Source: Candidatus Omnitrophota bacterium
Lineage (GTDB): Bacteria > Omnitrophota > Gorgyraeia > Gorgyraeales > Gorgyraeaceae
Assembly: GCA_018814825.1 (NCBI GenBank)
Contig: JAHIYJ010000021.1
Span: 1 to 51,437, forward strand
Length of the DNA: 51,437 nucleotides
Direction: 5' to 3'
Shown piece by piece: positions 16,089 through 24,342 of this stretch. The notes under the pieces were generated by a model. The model worked only from the letters and a program-made list of their open reading frames with translations, was not told where the DNA came from and searched no databases. Numbering within the stretch: position 1 is the first letter of the stretch; every line of letters begins with the position of its first letter. The position numbers were made by a program, and so were the translations under genes.

Positions 16089-16639
16089 ACATCAATCAGA
16101 TAAAAAAAGGGCACGCGGTAGATCTCGGAGGGGAAGTATACTACGTCATAGACCGTCAGCATGTCAAGCCGGGGAAAGGCGGGGCTTTTGTGCGCCTGAA
16201 GCTAAAGAACGTAAAACTGGGCACCGTAGTGGACAGGACGCTGAGATCGGGCGAAAAAATGGAGATGGTGTATATAGAAAAGAAAAACATCCAGTACCTG
16301 TATTCTTCCCACGACATGTACGAATTCATGGACCGCGATACATTTGACCAGATATCCCTTCGTAAGGATCAGCTCGGGGAAGTCATAAATTACCTGAAGG
16401 AAAATATTGAGGTTACAGCCCTTGTGTATAATAAAAAAGTGATAGCGCTTGAACCGTCTATCTTTGTGGACATGAAAATAGCGTCCACAGAACCAGGCAT
16501 AAGGGGTGACACGTCAAGGGCCGGCAACAAACCCGCTGTAACCGAGACAGGGATGAATATCATTGTGCCTCTTTTTATCAATAAGGGTGACGTAGTGCGC
16601 GTAGATACTAGGACAAAAGAATACACAGGCCGGGTCTAA
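16079..16639 (+). CDS. efp: Translation elongation factor P
   Basis: Relieves ribosome stalling at proline runs. It has 187 residues from ATG 16079, with the three-domain EF-P length. The KOW-like domain holds VKPGKGGAFVRLKLKNVKLG, in which Lys33 is the residue that is modified in many species. C-terminal signature: ADTSRAGNKP-like DTSRAGNKPAVTETGMNI, then VPLFINKGDVVRVDTRTKEY. A longer frame from 16043 exists but would add 12 residues foreign to the family. The start overlaps the upstream stop. No EpmA/EpmB-type modification gene is adjacent. Confidence 0.95.
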   Translation: MQVDINQIKKGHAVDLGGEVYYVIDRQHVKPGKGGAFVRLKLKNVKLGTVVDRTLRSGEKMEMVYIEKKNIQYLYSSHDMYEFMDRDTFDQISLRKDQLGEVINYLKENIEVTALVYNKKVIALEPSIFVDMKIASTEPGIRGDTSRAGNKPAVTETGMNIIVPLFINKGDVVRVDTRTKEYTGRV

Positions 16640-16647
16640 GTGAGGAC

Positions 16648-16682
16648 ATAAGTTACGGAAATCTTTAATTTCCGTAACTTAT
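16648..16682. repeat. Perfect 15-bp hairpin after efp (TTACG-type family, member 1)
   Basis: Arms 16648-16662 and 16668-16682 are exact reverse complements (ATAAGTTACGGAAAT) with a 5-base loop. The outer flanks GAGGAC and CCGTCC add partial pairing. It is closely related to the hairpins at 16816 and 17441. Confidence 0.7.
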
Positions 16683-16768
16683 CCGTCCGAACTTACCCCG
16701 TACCTTTTTGGTATTTGAATAAACTTGGGCTTTTGTAGCGAGCAGTTCAAAAGACGATGAATATATAA

Positions 16769-16793
16769 AAGGTGCGGGGTTAATTCGCACCTT
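16769..16793. terminator. Hairpin between efp and accB, possible terminator
   Basis: AAGGTGCG (16769-16776) pairs exactly with CGCACCTT (16786-16793) around a 9-base loop. It is followed by CAAAG, so it lacks the T run of a classical terminator. Confidence 0.4.
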
Positions 16794-16815
16794 CAAAGAA
16801 GAGAATCAAAGGAGA

Positions 16816-16850
16816 TGTAGTTACGAAAATCTCTGATTTTCGTAACTACA
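16816..16850. repeat. Perfect 16-bp hairpin before accB (TTACG-type family, member 2)
   Basis: TGTAGTTACGAAAATC (16816-16831), loop TCT, and an exact reverse-complement arm at 16835-16850. It ends 25 bases before the accB ATG. Confidence 0.7.
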
Positions 16851-16874
16851 GTGCTCATTAAAAGGAGCCTCGCC

Positions 16875-17336
16875 ATGAATTTAAAAGAGCTTAAAGAGTT
16901 GATCAACCTGATGAACGAAAACGACCTTTCAGAGCTGGAGATCGAACGGGAAGGGGCAAAGATACGGATAAAAAAGTCTTTGTCCGGGAAATTCGAAGCT
17001 GTTTCCGAAGAGCCCGGCGCGAGAAGAGTAGTTGAGACCATAAGGCCCGATGTCTCTTCAGGGGCCGCGAAGACAGAAGCGGCTCCGGACAAGAAACTGG
17101 TTGCCATAAACGCCCCGATGGTAGGTACCTTTTACAGGTCGCCTTCCCCGGAAACCAAGCCTTATGTGGAAATCGGCCAGCAGATTGAGGTCGACCAGAC
17201 AGTATGCATTATCGAGGCCATGAAGCTGATGAATGAGATAAAATCAGAGATAAAAGGCAAGATAATGGAGGTAATAGCAGAAAGCGCCGCACCCGTAGAA
17301 TACGGCCAAGCCCTGTTCATGGTAGAACCGGCATAA
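16875..17336 (+). CDS. accB: Acetyl-CoA carboxylase biotin carboxyl carrier protein
   Basis: Carries biotin for acetyl-CoA carboxylase in fatty-acid synthesis. It has 153 residues from ATG 16875, which has an AAAGGAG site 7-10 bases upstream; an earlier ATG at 16851 lacks one. The N-terminal region (MNLKELKELINLM) is typical, followed by a Pro/Ala/Lys linker. The biotinyl domain has VGTFYRSPSPETKPYVEIG and EAMKLMNEI, with Lys117 as the biotin site. efp-accB-accC order is common in bacteria. Confidence 0.96.
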   Translation: MNLKELKELINLMNENDLSELEIEREGAKIRIKKSLSGKFEAVSEEPGARRVVETIRPDVSSGAAKTEAAPDKKLVAINAPMVGTFYRSPSPETKPYVEIGQQIEVDQTVCIIEAMKLMNEIKSEIKGKIMEVIAESAAPVEYGQALFMVEPA

Positions 17337-17345
17337 ATTAATAGT

Positions 17346-17434
17346 AAGTCATTGGAGGGAGCCTTGCCGAAGGCGGGCGACCGAAGCAATCTTAGAGATC
17401 CTGAGGATGCTCCTCTTAGTTGCATCCTCAGGAT
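17346..17434. repeat. Repeat-rich spacer between accB and accC
   Basis: Two pieces. Bases 17346-17394 hold GTCATTGGAGGGAGCC and end in CGACCGAAGCAATCTT, resembling one degenerate arm of the GTCATTGCGAG...GAAGCAATCT type repeat seen in many bacterial genomes. Bases 17398-17410 and 17422-17434 (ATCCTGAGGATGC and its exact reverse complement) form a 13-bp hairpin with an 11-base loop. Confidence 0.5.
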
Positions 17435-17440
17435 AAATTC

Positions 17441-17485
17441 GGACATACGACTTACGAAAATCTTTGATTTTCGTAAGTCGTGTCC
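17441..17485. repeat. Perfect 15-bp hairpin before accC (TTACG-type family, member 3)
   Basis: CGACTTACGAAAATC (17448-17462), loop TTT, exact reverse complement at 17466-17480. Outer GGACA (17441-17445) also pairs with TGTCC (17481-17485). The core shared with the hairpin at 16816 is TTACGAAAATC. It ends 7 bases before the accC ATG and would cover its ribosome site region. Confidence 0.7.
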
Positions 17486-17491
17486 TCAGTT

Positions 17492-18838
17492 ATGTTCTCA
17501 AAAATATTGATAGCGAATCGCGGGGAAGTGGCCGTAAGGATAATACGCGCCTGCAAGGAAATGGGCATAAAGACAGTGGCCACGTATTCCGAGGCCGACA
17601 CTGAGTCCCTCCACGCCAGGATGGCGGACGAGGCAGTTTGTATTGGCCCGCCATCCCCGTCCGAGAGTTACCTGAATATACCCGCCATAATAAGCGCCGC
17701 GGAAATAACCGACGTTGACGCCATCCATCCCGGATACGGTTTTCTGGCGGAAAACGCGCATTTCGCCGAGATCTGCGAATCGTGCGATATCACATTTATC
17801 GGACCCACGCCCGAAAACATGAGGCTTCTCGGGGACAAGATGACCGCGCGTCAGACCATGCAAAAAATAGGCATCCCCGTTATACCCGGCAGCCCCGAGA
17901 TAATAAAGACAAAAGAAGAGGCTATAAAAATAGCGAAGAGACTAAAGTACCCCGTTATCATAAAGGCGTCGGCCGGCGGCGGAGGCAAAGGCATGAGGGT
18001 GTGCCACAACGACGTGAGACTGATCAGTTCTTTTATAACGGCCCAGCAGGAGGCGGAGGCGGCTTTCGGGAATCCCGACGTATATCTTGAAAAATACATA
18101 GAACAGCCCAGGCACATAGAGATACAGGTCCTGGCCGATAAATACGGGCATATAATACATCTGGGAGAAAGGGACTGCACGATCCAGAGGCGGCATCAGA
18201 AGCTGATAGAGGAATCGCCTTCTCCGGCCATAAACTCAAAGCTGAGGAAAAAAATAGGCGACATGGCCGTCAAGGCTGTGAGGGCCTGTAATTATGTAAA
18301 CGCCGGAACAGTGGAATTTTTGATGGACAGGTACGAAAACTTCTATTTCCTGGAGGTCAATACCAGGATACAGGTAGAACACCCTGTCACTGAGATGGTA
18401 ACCGGCGTGGACCTGGTCAAGGAACAGATAAAGATAGCGGCCGGTCTAAAGCTTTCTTATAAACAGGATTCCATAAAGTTAAACGGCTCGGCCATTGAAT
18501 GCAGGATAAACGCCGAAAACCCCGATAATAATTTCATGCCTTCGCCCGGCAAGATAGACATTTTCCTGCCGCCCGGCGGGCCTGGCGTCAGGGTGGATTC
18601 GCACGTCTACTCAGGGTACACTATTTCCCCGTATTATGACTCCCTGATAGCAAAGATCATATGCTACGGCAAAAACAGGCAGGAGACCATAAGAACAATG
18701 CGAAGGGCCCTGGACGAAATTATGATTTCCCCCATAAAGACCACTATACCTTTCCACAGGCATGTCATGGGGGATTCCCTGTTCCTTAGAGGAGATTTTA
18801 CCACAGATTACGTAGAAAAGATGAGCGCGAGCGACTAA
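17492..18838 (+). CDS. accC: Acetyl-CoA carboxylase, biotin carboxylase subunit
   Basis: ATP-dependent carboxylation of the AccB biotin. It has 448 residues from ATG 17492 ([20 protein letters not shown]), the usual AccC length. The in-frame GTG at 17480 lies in a palindrome and is less likely. ATP-grasp features are [13 protein letters not shown], the [17 protein letters not shown] segment, [17 protein letters not shown] and [20 protein letters not shown]. No ribosome site is clear because the hairpin immediately precedes the start. Confidence 0.96.
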   Translation: MFSKILIANRGEVAVRIIRACKEMGIKTVATYSEADTESLHARMADEAVCIGPPSPSESYLNIPAIISAAEITDVDAIHPGYGFLAENAHFAEICESCDITFIGPTPENMRLLGDKMTARQTMQKIGIPVIPGSPEIIKTKEEAIKIAKRLKYPVIIKASAGGGGKGMRVCHNDVRLISSFITAQQEAEAAFGNPDVYLEKYIEQPRHIEIQVLADKYGHIIHLGERDCTIQRRHQKLIEESPSPAINSKLRKKIGDMAVKAVRACNYVNAGTVEFLMDRYENFYFLEVNTRIQVEHPVTEMVTGVDLVKEQIKIAAGLKLSYKQDSIKLNGSAIECRINAENPDNNFMPSPGKIDIFLPPGGPGVRVDSHVYSGYTISPYYDSLIAKIICYGKNRQETIRTMRRALDEIMISPIKTTIPFHRHVMGDSLFLRGDFTTDYVEKMSASD

Positions 18839-18857
18839 CCCGCGCAGGAGGTGAGAT

Positions 18858-19454
18858 ATGAAGATTTTTAGCGTTGTCGCCATTTTTATATATACACTGT
18901 TGTTCTCTATAGTCGGCGCCATATTGATAGCTCTGTCCTTGCGCACCGAGTCCCTGGATGTCATCGTGAAAATGGTCAGCTCGCTGTCCCACGCGGACAA
19001 TGTGAGGCTCGGGATGGCGCTGACAGGCCTTATCCTTATTTTTGTCAACATATCGATCGCCCGTATATCGCTGGGCAAGATGCACAGGCTTAAGACTATC
19101 GCGTTTGACAACCCATACGGCAGGGTCACTGTATCGCTCGCCGCGATAGAGGATTACATAAAGAAACTCACAAATAAGATGCCCGAGATAAAAGAGCTCA
19201 AGTCCAGCCTCTCTGCCAGTAAAAAAGGAGTGGAGGTATCCACTAGGGCGATACTGTATTCAGGGTACAATATACCCGAAATAACCGAGAAGATACAGAA
19301 CGCTATAAGGATAAAGCTGCAGGAGATGCTCGGGTTGGAAGAAAAAGTGACTATCAAAGTGGACGTGACAAAGATAGCTCACCTGGACCCTAAAAGCCCT
19401 GTAACGGCGCCGGCGGACACTGGTTTCAAAGGCGAAATAGAGTACGGTAAATAG
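18858..19454 (+). CDS. amaP: AmaP-type (Asp23-related) membrane protein
   Basis: A 198-residue protein with two membrane helices (about 4-27 and 50-70) and an Asp23/alkaline-shock-like cytoplasmic domain (AFDNPYGRVTVSLAAIEDYI, GVEVSTRAILYSGYNIPEITE, MLGLEEKVTIKVDVTKIAH). In Firmicutes, AmaP anchors Asp23 to the membrane. No separate Asp23 gene is visible here, so the role is only inferred. A strong AGGAGG ribosome site precedes the ATG, 20 bases after accC. Confidence 0.85.
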   Translation: MKIFSVVAIFIYTLLFSIVGAILIALSLRTESLDVIVKMVSSLSHADNVRLGMALTGLILIFVNISIARISLGKMHRLKTIAFDNPYGRVTVSLAAIEDYIKKLTNKMPEIKELKSSLSASKKGVEVSTRAILYSGYNIPEITEKIQNAIRIKLQEMLGLEEKVTIKVDVTKIAHLDPKSPVTAPADTGFKGEIEYGK

Positions 19455-19477
19455 ATAAAGACATAACCTAATTATAT

Positions 19478-19514
19478 CAAACCCGCATTGCAATTTAATT
19501 GCAATGCGGGTTTG
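19478..19514. repeat. 37-base palindrome before the phosphofructokinase gene, copy 1
   Basis: An 18-bp perfect palindrome around one central base. The arm is CAAACCCGCATTGCAATT. It is followed by GGATGGAGTGTAATT and lies 37 bases before the ATG at 19551. Copy 2 (20597-20633) is identical except for the central base. Confidence 0.85.
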
Positions 19515-19550
19515 GATGGAGTGTAATTTAATTTTTTCAAGGAGGAAATA

Positions 19551-20579
19551 ATGAAAAAAGTGGGAGTGCTGACGGGAGGAGGGGATTGCCCTGGCTTAAA
19601 CCCCGTTATAAGAGGGGTGGTCAGGTGTGCTATTAAAGAAGGTTACCAGGTGATAGGGATAAAAAATGGATGGAAAGGCATGGTCGATTGCGACACAGTG
19701 AATCTGGATCTGGCGACAGTTTCAGGTATCCTGTCCAAGGGCGGCACCATAATCGGCACTTCCAGGACCAACCCTTACAAGAAAGAAGGGTCTGTCCAGA
19801 AGGTAAAGGATAATTTCAAAAAATTAGGCCTGGAGGCTCTTATAGCCATAGGCGGGGAGGACACCCTGGGCGTGGCCGCAAAGCTCTGCGACGAGGGGCT
19901 CAATGTTGTAGGCGCCCCAAAGACCATTGATAATGATCTCTCGTGCACTGACGTGACATTCGGCTTTGATACCGCGATCAATATTGCCACCGAGGCCATT
20001 GACAGGCTGCACACAACAGCTGAATCACACAACAGAATAATGGTGGTCGAGGTGATGGGAAGGCATGCCGGCTGGATAGCGCTTGAGGCAGGGATAGCCG
20101 GAGGGGCGGACGTGATCCTGATACCGGAACTGCCCATAGACCTCATAGAAGTATGCGACCTTATTAAAAAACGCCACGAGAGGGGCAAGAGCTTCAGTAT
20201 AGTGGTGGTCGCCGAAGGCGCCAAGTTCAAGGAAGGTACCATGGTCATACAGGAAGAGAAACTCGACCAGTTCGGCCATGTCAGGCTTGGCGGCATAGGC
20301 CACATACTCGGGGACGAGATAGAGAAAAACACCGGCTATGAGACAAGGGTTACGGTGCTGGGCCACATACAGAGAGGCGGGACTCCTACGGCCTTTGACA
20401 GAGTGTTAGGCACGAGATTCGGCGTAAAGGCCATGGAGCTGGTGCTTAAAAAAGATTACGGCAAGATGACAGCGCTGGAGGGGCTCAAGATAAAGGCCGT
20501 GCCGATCAAGGCAGCCATCTCTAAATTAAAGACAGTTGACATGGAACTCTACGAGATAGCCAAGATATTCTTTGGATAA
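19551..20579 (+). CDS. pfp: 6-phosphofructokinase, probably pyrophosphate-dependent
   Basis: Phosphorylates fructose 6-phosphate. It has 342 residues of the PfkA superfamily. Phosphate loop: GVLTGGGDCPGLNPVIRG. The donor-site motifs are GGEDT (101-105, Asp at 104) and PKTIDND (Lys at 124). Asp104 plus Lys124 is the known signature of PPi-dependent enzymes, while ATP enzymes carry Gly at both sites. Further motifs are EVMGRHAGWIAL and GHIQRGGTPTAFDR. A perfect AGGAGG site precedes the ATG. The gene is framed by two copies of a 37-base palindrome. Confidence 0.93.
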   Translation: MKKVGVLTGGGDCPGLNPVIRGVVRCAIKEGYQVIGIKNGWKGMVDCDTVNLDLATVSGILSKGGTIIGTSRTNPYKKEGSVQKVKDNFKKLGLEALIAIGGEDTLGVAAKLCDEGLNVVGAPKTIDNDLSCTDVTFGFDTAINIATEAIDRLHTTAESHNRIMVVEVMGRHAGWIALEAGIAGGADVILIPELPIDLIEVCDLIKKRHERGKSFSIVVVAEGAKFKEGTMVIQEEKLDQFGHVRLGGIGHILGDEIEKNTGYETRVTVLGHIQRGGTPTAFDRVLGTRFGVKAMELVLKKDYGKMTALEGLKIKAVPIKAAISKLKTVDMELYEIAKIFFG

Positions 20580-20596
20580 TTAAATATAGTTTTTAT

Positions 20597-20633
20597 CAAA
20601 CCCGCATTGCAATTAAATTGCAATGCGGGTTTG
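20597..20633. repeat. 37-base palindrome after the phosphofructokinase gene, copy 2
   Basis: Same palindrome as at 19478-19514, with the centre base changed from T to A so that pairing is unaffected. Flanks also match: ATCAAAC before and GGAGTGTAATT after. Here that GGAG probably serves as the ribosome site of gmhA. Confidence 0.85.
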
Positions 20634-20646
20634 GAGTGTAATTCTT

Positions 20647-21210
20647 ATGAAAAATAAAATAGAAGCATCTATAAAGGAAGACATACAGGTAAAAGAGGAA
20701 CTCCTCAAGAACCAGGCCTCGAACATATATAAGCTGGCCAGGATGATGCTTGAGACCGTGAAAAAAGGGAACAAGATACTTATTTTCGGAAATGGCGGCT
20801 CGGCGGCCGATAGCCTGCATATCGCCGCGGAACTTGTCGGAAGGTTCAAGAAAGAAAGACGCTCTCTCCCGGCCATCGCCCTCTCTTCCAATGTAGCCAT
20901 CCTCACGGCCCTGGCAAATGACTATAGCTTCGAGCGCATCTTCGAGAGGCAGGTCGAGGCGCTGGGCGAAAAAGGGGACATGGCCCTGGGGATATCCACA
21001 AGCGGAAAATCCGAAAACGTGTTCCGAGGAATACTAAAGGCGTCAAAGATAAAAATGAAAACCGCTGTGCTGACAGGTAAATACAAGGGAAGGCTATCCC
21101 GGATAGCTGACCTATCCGTCTGTGTACCTTCAGACAATACGCCGCGCGTGCAGGAATCTCACATTACAATAGGCCATATCGTGTGCGAGTTAATAGAAAA
21201 TGGGTTATAA
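20647..21210 (+). CDS. gmhA: Sedoheptulose-7-phosphate isomerase
   Basis: First step of ADP-heptose synthesis for the LPS inner core: sedoheptulose 7-phosphate to heptose 7-phosphate. It has 187 residues from ATG 20647; a longer start at 20623 would lie in the palindrome. SIS-domain motifs are [54 protein letters not shown] and [19 protein letters not shown]. It overlaps rfaE2 by 11 bases. A phosphohexulose isomerase role was considered, but the GmhA-specific C-terminal QESHI motif argues for heptose. Confidence 0.93.
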   Translation: MKNKIEASIKEDIQVKEELLKNQASNIYKLARMMLETVKKGNKILIFGNGGSAADSLHIAAELVGRFKKERRSLPAIALSSNVAILTALANDYSFERIFERQVEALGEKGDMALGISTSGKSENVFRGILKASKIKMKTAVLTGKYKGRLSRIADLSVCVPSDNTPRVQESHITIGHIVCELIENGL

Positions 21211-21691
21211 CAAGATAAAGACCCTGACGGGGCTTAAGAGGGATTTAAAGGCTCTTAGGGCGAGAAAAAAGAAGATTGTCTTTACTAACGGGTGTTTTGA
21301 TATCCTTCATCCTGGTCACGTGGACTACCTCGCTAAGGCAAAGTCGCTGGGAGATGTGCTTGTCGTAGGGCTGAACAGCGACTCTTCTGTCAGGAGATTA
21401 AAAGGTAATGCCCGGCCGATCATGTCTCAGGACAGCAGGGCGAAGGTATTGTCCGGCCTTGAAAGTGTGGATTTTATCGTCATATTCTCAGAACCAATTC
21501 CCATAAAGTTGATCAAGGCCGTAAGCCCGGACGTCCTCGTCAAGGGCGGGGATTGGGCTGTAAAAGATATAGTGGGTGCTGATTTTGTCCAGCGCGAGGG
21601 CGGAAAGGTAAAGAGCCTGCCGTACCTGAACGGCCATTCAACAAAGGCCGTTATAAAAAAAATCCTCTTGAATTGTCAGGCTGGGCGATAG
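21200..21691 (+). CDS. rfaE2: D-glycero-beta-D-manno-heptose 1-phosphate adenylyltransferase
   Basis: Forms ADP-heptose from heptose 1-phosphate and ATP. It has 163 residues corresponding to only the C-terminal half of E. coli HldE. Nucleotidyltransferase signature: [18 protein letters not shown] (HxGH type). Also [36 protein letters not shown] and [18 protein letters not shown]. The kinase half (HldA) must be encoded separately. The PfkB kinase at 23364 in the same operon is a possible but unproven candidate. Confidence 0.93.
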   Translation: MGYNKIKTLTGLKRDLKALRARKKKIVFTNGCFDILHPGHVDYLAKAKSLGDVLVVGLNSDSSVRRLKGNARPIMSQDSRAKVLSGLESVDFIVIFSEPIPIKLIKAVSPDVLVKGGDWAVKDIVGADFVQREGGKVKSLPYLNGHSTKAVIKKILLNCQAGR

Positions 21692-21692
21692 C

Positions 21693-22112
21693 ATGAAAAA
21701 GATACTTCGAATTATAGACGCGAACTTAAACAGGGCCAGGGAAGGGCTCAGGGTCTGCGAGGACATATCCAGGTTTACCATGCCAAAAAAATCTCTCGCG
21801 GGATTATTAAAAAATGCCAGGCACTCCGCGACCAGGGCTGTTTTAAGCTCCAAAAACCTCGCTTTGAAAAAACTTGTCAGCTCAAGAGATGTAAAAAAAG
21901 ACCTCATGAAATTCAGTGACCTGAAAAGATCAAAAGGCAACGGCCTGTCCGGCGTATTCATGGCCAACATAGAACGCGCGAAAGAATCCTTAAGGGTCCT
22001 TGAGGAATGCACTAAGGTAATTGATGAAGCCGCAAGCCGCAGATACAGAAATATAAGATTTAAAGTATACGAAATCGAAAAAAAATACAATGACTCAGCT
22101 AGAATACGCTAA
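21693..22112 (+). CDS. thiD2: ThiD2-family protein (thiamine pyrimidine kinase type)
   Basis: A 139-residue all-helical protein. It matches the ThiD2 domain usually found fused to the N-terminus of ThiE in some bacteria, which has been proposed to phosphorylate hydroxymethylpyrimidine phosphate. The recognisable motifs are LRIIDANLNRAREGLRVCED at the start and IERAKESLRVLEECTKV near the end. Here it is stand-alone, with no ThiE part. It overlaps thiC by 23 bases, which supports a thiamine role. Confidence 0.82.
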   Translation: MKKILRIIDANLNRAREGLRVCEDISRFTMPKKSLAGLLKNARHSATRAVLSSKNLALKKLVSSRDVKKDLMKFSDLKRSKGNGLSGVFMANIERAKESLRVLEECTKVIDEAASRRYRNIRFKVYEIEKKYNDSARIR

Positions 22113-23367
22113 ACTGAATAAGACGTCTCCCGAGATGCGCTATGTCTCAAAGAAGGAAGGCGTCCCGCCCGAGGTTTTAAGGAAACGCGTCAAGAACGGC
22201 AGCGTGGTTATCCTGAAAAACTCCAGGCGAAAGATACGGCCATGCGCTGTCGGAGAAGGCCTTGCCACCAAGGTAAACGCTAATCTCGGCACGTCCATGG
22301 ACAGGGTAAATGTTAATCTCGAACTAAAAAAACTGCGAACCGCCATACAGTACGGCGCGGACACGGTCATGGATCTCAGCACGGGCGGTGACATAAGAAA
22401 GATCCGCAGGGCTATATTGAGAAACTCGACAGTCCCTGTGGGCACTGTCCCTGTGTATCAGGCGGTGATAGAGGCCTGCTCCAGAAAAGGTAAGATATCC
22501 CTGATGACAAAAGAGGATATCCTGTCCGTATTGGAGGAACAGGCCCAGGACGGCGTTGATTTTTTCACTGTCCACTGCGGCGTGACTCAGGATGTACTGA
22601 GCCGCCTGAAAAAAAAGAAAAGGCTCATAGAAATGGTCTCGAGAGGCGGCGTCTTTCTCGCGGAATGGATGATATTAAACAAAAAAGAGAACCCTTTTTA
22701 TGAGTATTTTGATGATGTTGTAAAAATAGCGAAAAAATACGACATAGTCCTGAGCCTCGGGGACGGTATGAGGCCGGGCGCGCTTGTGGACGCGACAGAC
22801 AGACCTCAGATCCAGGAGCTGATTATCCTCGGGGAGCTGGCGGCAAAGGCTAGGAAAAATGACGCGCAGGTTATTATCGAGGGCCCCGGACATGTCCCCA
22901 TTGACCAGATAGAGTCAAACGTAATGATACAGAAAAAAATATGCGACAATGCGCCCTTTTATGTCCTGGGCCCCCTGGTTACGGATATCGCCCCGGGATA
23001 CGACCATATAGTAGGAGCCATAGGAGGGGCGATGGCTGGAGCTTACGGGGCTGACTTCCTGTGTTACGTAACCCCTTCCGAACATCTCAGGATACCGGAC
23101 GAAAACGATGTGAAAGACGGAGTCATTGCGTCGAGGATAGCGGCGCACGCGGCCGATATAGCAAAGCGTGTGCCCGGCGCGCTGGAGAAGGATAGAAGGA
23201 TGTCTTTTTATCGCGCGCGGCGCGACTGGAAATCTCAGATAAAAGAATCCATAGACCCCGTAAAAGCCGCCAGATACAGGAAATCAGCCATGCCGAAGAA
23301 AAGCGACGTCTGCACCATGTGCAGTGATTACTGCTCCATGAAAATAATAAAGAGGTACTTTAGATGA
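22090..23367 (+). CDS. thiC: Phosphomethylpyrimidine synthase
   Basis: Radical SAM enzyme making the thiamine pyrimidine from aminoimidazole ribotide. Its 425 residues make it the short form found in anaerobes. Motifs are VGEGLATKVNANLGTS, YGADTVMDLSTGGDIRKIR, PVGTVPVYQA, DFFTVHCGV, LSLGDGMRPGALVDATDR, IEGPGHVPIDQIESN and ITPSEH-like VTPSEHLRIP. The C-terminal cluster motif is CTMCSDYCSMK (Cys-x2-Cys-x3-Cys), one residue shorter than the E. coli spacing. Start overlaps thiD2; stop overlaps the next gene by 4 bases. No TPP riboswitch was seen upstream of the operon. Confidence 0.95.
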   Translation: MTQLEYAKLNKTSPEMRYVSKKEGVPPEVLRKRVKNGSVVILKNSRRKIRPCAVGEGLATKVNANLGTSMDRVNVNLELKKLRTAIQYGADTVMDLSTGGDIRKIRRAILRNSTVPVGTVPVYQAVIEACSRKGKISLMTKEDILSVLEEQAQDGVDFFTVHCGVTQDVLSRLKKKKRLIEMVSRGGVFLAEWMILNKKENPFYEYFDDVVKIAKKYDIVLSLGDGMRPGALVDATDRPQIQELIILGELAAKARKNDAQVIIEGPGHVPIDQIESNVMIQKKICDNAPFYVLGPLVTDIAPGYDHIVGAIGGAMAGAYGADFLCYVTPSEHLRIPDENDVKDGVIASRIAAHAADIAKRVPGALEKDRRMSFYRARRDWKSQIKESIDPVKAARYRKSAMPKKSDVCTMCSDYCSMKIIKRYFR

Positions 23368-24269
23368 AAAAGATACTTGTGATAGGTTCCGTGGCGCTTG
23401 ATACCATAACTACCCCGATGGGCAGTTCCAGGGAAGTGCTCGGGGGCTCGGCTACCTATTTTTCCATAAGCGCGAGTTTTTTCGCGCGGGTTAACCTGGT
23501 GGCCACCGTGGGCATGGATTTCCCGGACAGGCACCGCTCGCTGATAAAATCTTTCGGCGTGGACACTAAGGGGCTGGAAACGAAAAAAGGCAAGACCTTC
23601 AGGTGGAAAGGCTCTTACGTGGAGGACCTGAACTGCGCGAAGACCATAGAGACGCAGCTGAACGTATTCGCCGACTTCAGGCCGAAGATACCCGGGGTTT
23701 ACAAAAACAGCGAGTTTATTTTCCTGGCCAATATAGACCCGGACCTCCAACTTTTCATACTAAAGCAGTTTAAGGGCAAGAGGTTTATCGGCTGCGATTC
23801 CATGAACTACTGGATCCAGAACAAGGGACCCGCGCTTAAAAGGCTCATGAAAAAGGTCTCTTTCGTGTTCTTAAACGACGCGGAGGCGAGGCTGTTTTCG
23901 GGAGAGTCAAACATAATGAAGGCCGGGAAATACCTGCTCTCGCTGGGTCCGCGCTTAGCTATCATAAAGAGAGGGGAATACGGCGCCATACTCTTTGCTA
24001 AAGACAGGCTGCTTCTTTTGACGCCAGCGTACCTGCTGGAGACTGTCTGTGACCCGACAGGCGCCGGCGACACGTTCGCCGGAGGGTTTATGGGGTATCT
24101 GGCCAGGTCTGGCAGAATAAATGACGAGACCGTGCGTAGCGCATTGCTCCACGGTTCCGTGATGGCGTCTTTTACGGTCGAGGATTTCAGCGTAAACAGG
24201 TTTCTTAAGCTGAAAAAGAAAGATATAGAAAAGAGGTATAATAATTTCAGGAAATTGACAATGGCGTAA
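23364..24269 (+). CDS. PfkB-family sugar or nucleoside kinase
   Basis: A 301-residue ribokinase-fold kinase of unknown substrate. N-terminal ILVIGSVALDTITTPMG and GGSATYFSISAS match the family glycine box. C-terminal DPTGAGDTFAGGFMGYL holds the catalytic Asp and anion hole (GAGD). It shares a 4-base ATGA overlap with thiC and ends the gmhA-rfaE2-thiD2-thiC operon. A role in heptose 7-phosphate or thiamine-precursor phosphorylation is conceivable, but sequence alone does not decide. Confidence 0.85.
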   Translation: MKKILVIGSVALDTITTPMGSSREVLGGSATYFSISASFFARVNLVATVGMDFPDRHRSLIKSFGVDTKGLETKKGKTFRWKGSYVEDLNCAKTIETQLNVFADFRPKIPGVYKNSEFIFLANIDPDLQLFILKQFKGKRFIGCDSMNYWIQNKGPALKRLMKKVSFVFLNDAEARLFSGESNIMKAGKYLLSLGPRLAIIKRGEYGAILFAKDRLLLLTPAYLLETVCDPTGAGDTFAGGFMGYLARSGRINDETVRSALLHGSVMASFTVEDFSVNRFLKLKKKDIEKRYNNFRKLTMA

Positions 24270-24342
24270 GACCCCTCGCAGCATATACTGAAACACAAAG
24301 GCTGCTCGGGGCTGGGCGCGCAATCAAAAAGACGAGTTGGCC

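Noticed and set aside
19478-20633. The two 37-base palindromes as ordinary terminators
   Set aside because: Neither is followed by a T run, and the first lies immediately before a gene with its ribosome site downstream.
20647-21210. SIS-domain protein as the missing phosphohexulose isomerase for Hps
   Set aside because: GmhA-specific motifs and the overlap with rfaE2 fit heptose synthesis better.
23364-24269. PfkB kinase as the heptose 7-phosphate kinase HldA
   Set aside because: It is in the same operon as gmhA and rfaE2, but its N-terminal motifs are generic ribokinase-type and thiamine genes lie between; left as unassigned.
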